A stretch of 18,359 nt of DNA, from NCBI GenBank assembly GCA_001247695.2, contig LGRX02013989.1, positions 1-18,359 on the forward strand, in the 5' to 3' direction. The notes beneath the pieces were generated by a model that saw nothing but the letters and a program-made list of their open reading frames with translations, had not been told where the DNA came from and did not search any database. This DNA is from Cymbomonas tetramitiformis. Its lineage: Eukaryota > Chlorophyta > Pyramimonadophyceae > Pyramimonadales > Pyramimonadaceae. Below, in pieces: positions 8,988 to 16,240 of the stretch; positions within the stretch are counted from its first letter, which is position 1; each line of letters opens with the position of its first letter. A program made the position numbers and the translations under genes.

Positions 8988-10276
8988 CGAATACAAACTC
9001 AAACACATCCCCATGGATGTATATTACCACCCACGACCCCATCCCGCCATTCCCGCTCATCCCTAACCCACCCGCCCCACGCCACCCTCCCACTCAGCGC
9101 TCACCCTTAAATCCCACACCCCCCTGTGGCCAACCCCTCAGGCCACCCCACCTCCACAGCAGGAGTTCGATGCCAACCGACCCATGGCGTTAATACAATC
9201 TCAAACACACCCCCGTGGATGTATGTTACCACCCACGACCCCATCCCGCCATTCCCGCTCATCCCTAACCCAACCGCCCCACGCCACCCTCCCACTCAGC
9301 GCTCAGCCTTAAATCCCACGCCCCCCTGTGGGCAACCCCTCAGGCCACCCCACCTCCACAGCGGAAGTTCGATGCCAACCGACCCATGGCGTTAATACAA
9401 ACTCAAACACACCCCCGTGGATGTATATTACCACCCACGACCCCATCCCGCCATTCCCGCTCATCCCTAACCCAACCGCCCCACGCCACCCTCCCACTCA
9501 GCGCTCACCCTTAAATCCCACACCCCCCTGTGGCCAACCCCTCAGGCCACCCCACCTCCACAGCAGGAGTTCGATGCCAACCGACCCATGGCGTTAATAC
9601 AAACTCAAACACACCCCCGTGGATGTATATTACCACCCACGGCCCCATCCCGCCATTCCCGCTCATCCCTAACCCAACCGCCCCACGCCACCCTCCCACT
9701 CAGCGCTCAGCCTTAAATCCCACACCCCCCTGTGGCCAACCCTCAGGCCACCCCACCTCCACAGCAGGAGTTCGATGCCAACCGACCCATGGCGTTAATA
9801 CAAACTCAAACACACCCCCGTGGATGTATATTACCACCCACGACCCCATCCCGCCATTCCCGCTCATCCCTAACCCAGCCGCCCCACGCCACCCTCCCAC
9901 TCAGCGCTCAACCTTAAATCCCACACCCCCCTGTGGCCAACCCCTCAGGCCACCCCACCTCCACAGCAGGAGTTCGATGCCAATCGACCCATGGCGTTAA
10001 TACAAACTCAAACACACCCCCGTGGATGTATATTACCACCCACGACCCCATCCCGCCATTCCCGCTCATCCCTAACCCAACCGCCCCACGCCACCCTCCC
10101 ACTCAGCGCTCAGCCTTAAATACCACACCCCCCTGTGGGCAACCCCTCAGGCCACCCCACCTCCACAGCGGAAGTTCGATGCCAACCGACCCACGGCGTT
10201 AATACAAACTCAAACACATCCCCATGGATGTATATTACCACCCACGACCCCATCCCGCCATTCCCGCTCATCCCCT
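8988..10276. repeat. 202-bp satellite array, about 6.4 copies
   Basis: The marker CCCATGGCGTTAATACAA recurs at 9181, 9383, 9585, 9786 and 9988, and as CCCACGGCG at 10190, giving a monomer of 202 bp (one of 201). Monomers are over 90 percent alike by eye and fall into variants: GCAGGAG or GCGGAAG before TTCGATGCC, and TGTGGCC or TGTGGGC. The partial monomers at the two edges share CATCCCCATGG where all internal ones read CACCCCCGTGG. Open frames on both strands (62 to 156 codons) are repetition products: 202 is not a multiple of three, so they shift frame at every copy. The array replaces the missing 5' parts of the elements on both sides. Confidence 0.95.
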
Positions 10277-10660
10277 TCGATGTTGACGCGTGTTGTGACC
10301 TGGGTGGACGAACCGTCAAGTAGACGCATATTGGACTGATTGTCTGCGACAGCAGTGGAGGGGAAAGCACGTCTGGTGTAATCCCCCACACTCCAGCAGT
10401 CATATCTCCATCGAGGCAGTGTTGCGCAAGTATGTGGATGAATGGCGGCAAGACCCTGCGCATACCTCGGCAGTGTTCCTTCTACCGGACATCCAGGTTC
10501 GCATGCCTCAATGGAGGCGACTCTTCAGGATGGCTGGTATGAGGCTGGTGGAAGTGATACCTACTCATGACGAACGAGGAGTACCCACCCAGCTGTTCGA
10601 GACTCCTGACGGTGTACTCCACGACCTTCCGTGGCCCGTGCTGGTGGTGCATGCTCCCCC
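10277..10660 (+). pseudogene. Dam-like N6-adenine methyltransferase domain of the Ty3-like element
   Basis: FDVDACCD is encoded from 10276 in one frame. Then, from about 10305 in the next frame back, comes a continuous run with AYWTDCLRQQWRGKHVWCNPPH, split here as AYWTDCLRQQW (10326-10358) and GKHVWCNPPH (10362-10391). This matches the phage/retroelement Dam-like family (FDxDxC followed by WCNPPY). The downstream part FLLPDIQVRMPQWRRLF and LPWPVLVVHAPP also fits that fold. The motif reads NPPH, with His where Tyr or Phe normally stacks on the flipped adenine, so activity is doubtful. The frame break lies between 10299 and 10320. Its position just ahead of integrase is where RNase H usually ends in Ty3-like pol. 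Confidence 0.74.
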
Positions 10661-12150
10661 TACCCGACAGCTAGCGCCAAGAGTGCGGCATCCCCGAGTG
10701 GCGCCTCCGATAGTGCGACAGGGTAAGGCTGCTAAGACCCGCGATGCTTCGAGCCTCCCCACGGACGTTACATTCCTGGAGTCCCTGCACGATGAGTACG
10801 CACGTGCCGGCCCTCTTCAACAACTGCGGGATGACATCCTTGCGGCCCCGCACCATGCCACGAGGGACTTCCGCATCGTCGGGAACCTACTGTGGCGTGT
10901 AGCCGCGGGACGGTACCAGTTGGTCCTCGGCGAAGACTCTCCTTTGCGAGAGGTAGTCTTCAAGGATTCCCACGACTCCACCACTGCAGGTCACACTGGC
11001 CGGGAGAAGACGCTGGAACGAGTTCCACGCAGGTTCTGGTGGGAAAATGCCTCCGAGGACGTGGCAGGATGGGTGGCCTCATGCCCTACGTGTCAAGCGG
11101 TTCGTCCCCGGGCATCCTACCCCGATGGATTGTTGAATCCGCACGCTATTCCTCAACGTAACTGGCAAGATGTGAGCGTGGACTTCGTTACAGGGTTGCC
11201 GCTCACCGCCCAGGGGAATGACGCCTTCGTCACCTTTACGTGCAAGCTGAGCAAAATGGTACACCTTGTGCCCATGGAATTTTGGGGACAGCTCTGCGCA
11301 GACGGTAGCCCGCATCTACTTCGACGTGGTCTGGAGGCAGCATGGAGCCCCCATGAAGATTGTATGTGACCGTGACCCCAGGTTCCAAGACTCGTTCTGG
11401 CGTGAGCTAATGAGACTTATGGGGGTGCGGGTGGCTTCTACCACTCCGTACAACCCTCGTTCAGACGGGCAGGCGGAACACACCAACAGGGTGGTCGAGG
11501 ACATGTTGCGCTCCTTCGTGGGTGCCAATCCGGATGACTGGGACCTGTACATGACAAACGTGGAGTTTGCTATCAACGACTCGCGCAGTGACGTCACAGG
11601 ATTCACTCCCTTTGAGCTGTGCTACGGGGTGTCTCCAATGTCTCAGCTGGACCTGTTCCTGGAGGCTGCGACTCTCCCTGGCTCTGCGCGACGAAAATGG
11701 GGGGTGGGTACCGCCCATGAGATGGCTGTGAAGTTTTCGTCGCAGTTGCGGGACGCGCGTGGCCGCCTTGAGTTGGCTCAGCAGCGCCAGCGGGAGCAGT
11801 TCGACCGGCGTCACAAGCAGCATAGGTACGCAGTGGGGGATCTGGTATGGATCGAGGCTCGTCACCTGACGGAGAAGGTGATGGACCGTGCGCTGTGCCG
11901 GAAGCTCGGCAAGCGTTGGCACGGACCTGTAACTGTCGTGGAGTGCTTCTACAGCGATTTGCAGGCGGAGCTGGCAGAGGCGGACCGCGGGGCATCGGTG
12001 GCTTATCGGTTGGCTCTACCACTGCATTGGCGCATTCACGACGTGTTTGCACAGCGCCGCCTGAAACCATACGTTTTCGGCATGGATGAGTTTGCATCTC
12101 GAGCACAACTGCCTATACCTGACCCGGTAATGGTAGATGGGCAAGCGGAA
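10661..12150 (+). pseudogene. Ty3-like integrase (HHCC zinc finger and DD35E core), frameshifted
   Basis: This would insert the element's DNA into chromosomes. The zinc finger has HDSTTAGH (first His codon 10971) and CPTC (Cys codons 11082 and 11091), spaced as in Ty3 elements. The catalytic triad is intact at codon level: D in DVSVDFVTG (11181), D in CDRDPRF (11368) and E in GQAEHTNR (11476), the last two separated by 35 residues. HGPVTVVE and the LHWRIHDVFAQRRLKPY block (about 11917-12072) form the GPY/F-type C-terminal module. Between the first and second Asp the reading frame shifts by one base near 11270-11282, so the upstream frame (open to 11369) and the downstream frame (11266-13212) each hold part of the protein. 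An inserted base is the simplest explanation. Confidence 0.92.
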
Positions 12151-12340
12151 GCTCACGTGGACAAAATTCTGGCGTATTGTGTACGCATGGTCAAGGGTAA
12201 ATCAGTGGAGGAATGGAAGGTACGCTGGACGGGCTACTCGGCAGCTCACGACCAGTGGCGCTCCAGAGACAAGATGGACAGAGGCGGGGAGAATCAGCAG
12301 CTCAAGGAGTTCGAGGCACGGCGGTTGGGCATGCAGGCGG
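12151..12340 (+). other. chromodomain-like segment of the integrase
   Basis: VDKILAYCVRMVKGKSVEEW (starting 12157), then KVRWTGYSAAHDQWRSRDKM, then QQLKEFEARR reproduces the beta-sheet-plus-helix pattern of integrase chromodomains (IL..R, W-K/R-W-x-GY, a second conserved Trp, LKEFE). Such domains steer integration by binding chromatin marks. One or more aromatic cage positions appear to be replaced (VRMV in place of an aromatic), as in some Ty3-like chromodomains, so histone-mark binding is uncertain. It is fused directly ahead of the cytosine methyltransferase-like domain. Confidence 0.7.
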
Positions 12341-12539
12341 ACATGCTGAAGTCCGTTGAGCATGGCCGACGTCAACGTCAACAGCGACAGCCCGTTCACC
12401 TTGGTGTCACTTTATCCCAGCTAATGGAACACCAATGTGACGTCCCGGAAGTGGATTCTCCACCGGAAGACTTCTGTCTGCCGTGGGAGCGGGTGGAAAT
12501 CTTGGAGAATGGAGAGCTAGTGGTGATCACCGACCTTGA

Positions 12540-13212
12540 AGAGCGAAAGACCCGGCCAGTGAGAATCTTGGTGTTGTTCAGCGGAACCGGATCGGTGGAA
12601 AGAGAGTTTGCAAAGTGCTTTCCGTCTGCCTCGGTGGTTACGCTCGACAACGACCCACGATGGCAACCCGACCATCTCGCATCAATGGAGGACTGGGACC
12701 CCACTCAGTACCCACCGGGATTCTTTGATGTCATCTGGGCCAGCCCTCCATGTACCCAGTACAGTCAGGCGCGCACTACGGGAGGACCTCCTGATCTGGA
12801 AGGAGCAGACAAGAGTGTGAAATGCACCCTGGATGCTATTGAGTACTTGAAGCCCAAGCACTGGTTTCTTGAAAATCCTGAAGGAAGATACCCGAATGCA
12901 CTGCGGTTGCGGTCAGTGGTTCGTGAACTGCCACAACCTCTTTTTTGCACCTACTGTAAGTATGGGGAGCGATATCGTAAACCAACGTGTATCTGGACTA
13001 GCTCACCTCCACCAACGCCATTGCTGGAGTGCACCTCGCGGACACCTTGCGCATGCAAATGGGCCACCGGAGGGCACCCTGAAACTGCTCAGCTTGGACC
13101 ATCGTCTTCACAGCAACCAGGAGCGCGAGATGCTCACGCCGTGTACCCAGTACCGGCTCCGCTGTTGCGTCATCTCTTCCACCATCTTCAGTTCGGGGAG
13201 TTTGATACCTGA
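12540..13212 (+). CDS. C5-cytosine methyltransferase-like C-terminal domain of the Ty3-like polyprotein
   Basis: This is the last 220 or so residues of the 648-codon frame 11266-13212. Motif I (SAM binding) is VLFSGTGSVEREF (FSG from 12577). An acidic residue follows the second strand (VVTLDND). Motif IV is WASPPCTQYS, with the nucleophilic Cys codon at 12751 in a PCT form of the PCQ motif. Motif VI is FLENPEG (Glu codon 12871). CKYGERYRKPTCIWTS (from 12951) and HPETAQLGPSS close the domain as in the short C5-methyltransferase-like proteins of phages and algal elements. It is shorter than cellular DNMTs and has no clear target-recognition insert. No stops or frame breaks occur in it. It ends 50 bases before the probable 3' LTR, so it is inside the element and not a neighbouring gene. 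Confidence 0.87.
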
Positions 13213-13248
13213 CGACACCGGGAGCGGCATCAGGAGATAGGCCGCTCT

Positions 13249-13263
13249 TGAGGGGGGAGGAGT
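13249..13263 (+). promoter_or_regulatory. polypurine tract of the Ty3-like element
   Basis: The G-rich run GAGGGGGGAGGAG lies 37 bases after the polyprotein stop and directly ahead of TTGTACCGGG. The layout is the same as in the TRIM at 16588-16601, where a G-rich tract is followed by TTGTGCTAGG and the LTR is proven. It would prime plus-strand DNA synthesis. Confidence 0.7.
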
Positions 13264-13284
13264 TGTACCGGGAGGCACGGGCAG
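13264..13284 (+). other. probable start of the 3' LTR of the Ty3-like element
   Basis: TGTACCGGGAGGCACGG begins with TG immediately after the polypurine tract, as an LTR should. Its 3' end cannot be placed, because no second copy exists in the window and the sequence runs at once into the minisatellite. The LTR may include the minisatellite and part of 13640-14256. Confidence 0.5.
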
Positions 13285-13628
13285 CCCATGGCTATGCCCC
13301 AAGGCGTATGCCCCAGGGGTATGCCCCGAGGCGTATGCCCCATGGGTATGTCCCGAGGCGTATGCCCCATGGGTATGCCCCAAGGCGTGTGCCCCAGGGG
13401 TATACCCCAAGGCGTATGCCCCAGGGGTATGCCCCAAGGCGTATGCCCCATGGGTATGCCCCATGGGTATGCCCCGAGGCGTATGCCCCAAGGCGCATGT
13501 CCCAGGGGCAAGGCATGTCCCATGCCCCATGCCCCATGCCCCGAGCGTGCATGCCCCGAGGCGTATGCCCCAAGGCGCATGCCCCAGGGGCAAGGCATGC
13601 CCCATGCCCCATGCCCCGAGCGTGCATG
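13285..13628. repeat. TATGCCCC minisatellite (13-14 bp units)
   Basis: Units such as GGTATGCCCCAAGGC, GCGTATGCCCCATGG and CATGCCCCATGCCCC are repeated about 25 times. A longer duplication is visible where GCATGTCCCAGGGGCAAGGC (13495) recurs as GCATGCCCCAGGGGCAAGGC (13578), 83 bp on. At least five reading frames stay open across the array, giving repetitive peptides rich in Gly, Pro, Met and His. These are repeat artefacts and not genes. Confidence 0.92.
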
Positions 13629-13684
13629 CCCCACTCGCGAATAATGGGGAGTTATCGGATATTCACATAAGTGAGCGAGTGGGG
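13629..13684. repeat. 10-bp inverted repeat closing the minisatellite
   Basis: CCCCACTCGC (13629-13638) is the exact reverse complement of GCGAGTGGGG (13675-13684), with 36 bases between. It marks the change from the GC-rich minisatellite to AT-rich DNA and could be an LTR or element edge. Confidence 0.6.
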
Positions 13685-14256
13685 AAAATAATCGATGACA
13701 AAGCAGATTTCAGGAGAAGATCTGTAATGAAATGATTCATGGTAGATTCCAAGAGAACATCTGCAATGGCAATACAAGTATCATGATCTGCCTGATGATT
13801 GGTGGAGGAGTAACAGAATCAGGCATGGGCTGCTGGTAATTGGCCGATGACATGTCAATCTAGGAATCCTGCTAGTGAGTTAAAGAGCAACATGTTGAAA
13901 GGGGAAGCTTGGGAAAAGTGAACCTCAATTAGTGTTGATCAAGAGAAATTAAGAACAAGTTGTACATGTTAGTGTTAGACTGTATGCAAAGACTGAGCAT
14001 AAGGATATAGATGTTATAGGTTTGCGACCATGCATTATATCGAAAAGTGATAGTATTGCTCGGCTGTGTAGCCAGTATATGTCATGCAAATAAACAGTGG
14101 AATATAAGGCTAGAAGCCTATGTGATACACCAAAAACAATAGAAAACATAAAAAGAAAAGAAAAGAAAGAAGATAAAAGAAAAGAAAGAAGATAAAAGAA
14201 AAGAAAGAAAAATAAAGAGATAAATATGTATAAGTTATTAGAAGTGTGCCTGGTAC
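13685..14256. other. AT-rich stretch with purine-rich microsatellite, no gene
   Basis: I recognise no coding region. At 14139-14224 almost every plus-strand base is A or G in an imperfect 21-bp-type repeat built on GATAAAAGAAAAGAAAGAA. The 116-codon minus-strand frame over it is Phe/Leu/Ser-rich because of that tract and is not a membrane protein gene. Part of this stretch may be the 3' LTR of the Ty3-like element. Confidence 0.55.
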
Positions 14257-14747
14257 AAAACGGGCGAAAACGAAGGGCCAAAAATCGCGATTTTTTCATA
14301 ATTCCAAGCTTGGGAAAAGATTTTTTTCATGATCCAAAAACGCGGCGAAACCTTAGAATTGTCGCGGCAAGGTGCGGCGAACTTCTAAACTCGCTTATTA
14401 CATCCCCCTAGTCACCCCACACGCTCACGCGCACTCAAAACGGGCGAAAACGAAGGGCCAAAAATCGCGATTTTTTCATAATTCCAAGTTGGGAAAAGAT
14501 TTTTCCATGATCCAAAAACGCGGCGAACCTTAGAATTGTCGCGGCAAGGTGCGGCGAACTTCTAAACTCGCTTATTACATCCCCCTAGTCACCCCACACG
14601 CTCACGCGCACTCAAAACGGGCGAAAAAGGGCGAAAAAGGGCGAAAATCGCGATTTTTTCGCCATACGAGCAGATTTTTTCTTTTGGCAACCAAAAAATC
14701 CATACACATTAGTGTTGTCGCGGCGAGGTGCGGCGAAATGCGGTGAA
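14257..14747. repeat. 176-180-bp tandem repeat, about 2.7 copies
   Basis: AAAACGGGCG begins units at 14257, 14437 and 14613. Each continues with AAAATCGCGATTTTTTC, a variable middle containing CCAAAAA, then GTCGCGGC(A/G)AGGTGCGGCGAA. The first two copies are nearly identical except for small indels in their T and A runs. The third is shorter, with three GGGCGAAAA words in a row, and ends near 14747. No protein is supported. Confidence 0.9.
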
Positions 14748-14808
14748 ATCAAAATCCGAACTTACTTTCGATTATGCAAATCATGCCTCGAGATTTTGCG
14801 ACAGCTCT

Positions 14809-15259
14809 TTTCAATTCATTATCTAGATGTCGATGTCGCATCGCGTTGCTTGACAGTGTCACAGTCGACAGTGTCCACTCATGACTCACGACTGTAGTAG
14901 ACTAAAAAAGAAATCCCAACTTGCTTGATCCCCGGGCTCAAGCAAGTTGGGATTTCTTTTTCAATTTATTATCTAGATGTCGATGTCGCATCGCGTTGCT
15001 TGAGACGTGATACGACCGCGACCGTGACGCGCGTCTTGCGCCAGACGATACAGTGACACAGTCATGAGTCAACAGTGTCCACTGTCGATGTCGACTGTGT
15101 CCACAGTGTCACTGTAGAGTGTGACACAGTGTCACAGTAGGAGTAGTAGATTCAAGACTGAAAAAGGAATCCCAACTTGCTTGAGCCCGGGGCTCAAGCA
15201 AGTTGAGATTTCTTTTTCAATTTATTATCTAGATGTCGATGTCGTGCATCGCATTGCTT
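14809..15259. repeat. repeated block with two long hairpins
   Basis: TTATCTAGATGTCGATGTCG recurs three times (about 14818, 14968 and 15224), each followed by CATCGC(G/A)TTGCTTGA. Between them lie two long foldbacks. The first pairs AAAAAGAAATCCCAACTTGC...TTGA (14905-14928) perfectly over 24 bp with 14938-14961, around a 9-base loop. The second (15161-15217) has 28-bp arms with about three mismatches around GAGCCCGGGGCTC. Spacer DNA is full of short palindromes built on GTGTCAC and GTCGAC (14850-14890, 15050-15140). No gene is visible. It may be a family of foldback or MITE-type elements. Confidence 0.85.
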
Positions 15260-15515
15260 GACAGTGTCACAGTCGAGTGTCCACTCGACTAGGGGAATAA
15301 TCTTGCCCACCCCACGCTCCCACCCAACGCATGTGTCAACCTATTCAGGACCGAGTCAATGCATGGCAGGTACACACCACCGTACTACAACACGAGCCAA
15401 AATATACAAACACGTTGCACGATTTAAACCCACCGAATCTACATCGTGCGACTACGTTTAACGCGCGGGGCTCAACATTCTTTTTGACTGAGTTCCACGA
15501 TGACACCCCCCACAG
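15260..15515. other. spacer without recognisable gene
   Basis: The stretch continues the CAGTGTCACAGTCGAG words for some 25 bases and then becomes unique. Two overlapping plus-strand frames of 67 codons exist, but they have no recognisable domain and share no codon pattern with the retroelement genes. I see nothing else in it. Confidence 0.45.
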
Positions 15516-15584
15516 TACTGTCATACTACTATAGTGTCATACTGTCATACTGTCATAGTGTCATAGTGTCATACTGTCATACCC
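15516..15584. repeat. TGTCATA(C/G) microsatellite
   Basis: Ten-base units of the type AC(TGTCAT) or AG(TGTCAT) are repeated about seven times. The motif is the reverse complement of the GTATGACA array at 3733-3785, and it also appears three times at the start of the TRIM LTR. Confidence 0.85.
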
Positions 15585-15712
15585 CGGACATCTGGTATTC
15601 ATTCTCATCGTAGACCCGAAGGCTGTATACAGTGTTCACAATGCAGTTGGTAACTGCTGAACATTGTCCATACCTTTTCACTATCGCTGGAGCAACACCA
15701 TCGTCTACATTG

Positions 15713-15717
15713 CATTC
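15713..15717. repeat. target site duplication of the TRIM, left copy
   Basis: CATTC lies immediately before the LTR start and is repeated exactly after the second LTR at 17122-17126. The 5-bp length is standard for LTR retrotransposon integration. Confidence 0.93.
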
Positions 15718-16238
15718 TGTGCTAGGACAACGCACGGTGTCATGCGCAGATGACTCAGCAATGTCATACATGCCAGAAGTGTCATACGCGCCTTACAGCA
15801 TTAGCGCCCGAGACCCCTGTTGAGGAAGAGACCCCCCTTATATGGGAGTACACAATACCACTGTACTGTGTAATAATGTGACATGTGGAATACTGGCACA
15901 TCATACTGCATGATAATGTAGTACAAGCATATGATAGGTTGATGAGACTTGGCCATGCTGACTAGGATTACCTCAGAGAGCTGAGTGAATAAGTAATGGC
16001 CAAGGCCAAAGAAACAGTTGAGATTTCTAGAGTAAAAACAGCCGCATGGCAAAAGTCAATATAATACCTAATTCTTACTGCAAATATATGCAATGAGTCT
16101 GGACATAGTTCCTAAGAATCGACATAGCTTGATTAGTCTTATACAGTATAGTGCATAATATAGAGCCCTGCACTATATATGATCCACCAGTAGTTTCACA
16201 GTCACTGTCAAGTAGAAGGTTTAGTACTGCCTCCTACA
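15718..16238 (+). repeat. 5' LTR of the TRIM
   Basis: It starts TGTGCTAGGACAACGCACGG and ends GCCTCCTACA, giving canonical TG...CA ends over 521 bp. A TATA-like CTTATATGG (about 15838-15846) could serve transcription. TGTCAT words recur near its start (15739, 15765, 15781). It differs from the 3' LTR by single bases such as GCAGATG against GCGGATG, and carries ATACAGTATAGTGC where the other has ATATAGTGC. Confidence 0.95.
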
Positions 16239-16240
16239 AA

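Larger units (their letters stand above)
10277..13264 (+). mobile_element. Ty3-like retrotransposon fragment with two methyltransferase-like domains
   Basis: The fragment encodes, in order, a Dam-like methyltransferase domain, an integrase zinc finger, a DD35E integrase core, a GPY/F-type module, a chromodomain-like segment and a C5-cytosine-methyltransferase-like domain. A stop at 13210-13212 and a G-rich polypurine tract follow. Gag, protease, reverse transcriptase and most or all of RNase H are absent: the element begins abruptly at the satellite junction (about 10276). Integrase family features place it with chromodomain Ty3/gypsy elements. Two apparent single-base frameshifts (about 10299-10320 and about 11270-11282) show that the copy is defective. 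No 5' LTR is present in the window. Confidence 0.88.

Noticed and set aside
9107..10202. Many open frames of 62-156 codons on both strands across the satellite
   Set aside because: They are produced by the 202-bp repeat, change frame from copy to copy because 202 is not a multiple of three, and have no domain.
8988..10276. CRISPR array
   Set aside because: The whole 202-bp unit is repeated with no unique spacers and there are no cas genes.
11266..11290. Programmed frameshift in the integrase
   Set aside because: It lies in the middle of the catalytic core and not between gag and pol or at a domain boundary, and no slippery motif is seen; a one-base mutation is simpler.
12540..13212. Cytosine methyltransferase as a stand-alone host, phage or giant-virus gene
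   Set aside because: It is in the same uninterrupted frame as the integrase and chromodomain-like segment and ends just before the polypurine tract, so it belongs to the retroelement.
13108..13735. Long Gly/Pro/Met/His-rich open frames on both strands
   Set aside because: They arise from the stop-free TATGCCCC minisatellite; several frames on both strands are equally open.
13949..14299. Minus-strand 116-codon frame with a hydrophobic Phe/Leu-rich centre
   Set aside because: The apparent membrane segment comes from the purine-rich microsatellite read on the opposite strand.
14905..14961. Rho-independent-like terminator (hairpin followed by T run)
   Set aside because: The context is eukaryotic repeat DNA with no gene upstream, and the T run is itself part of the foldback arm.
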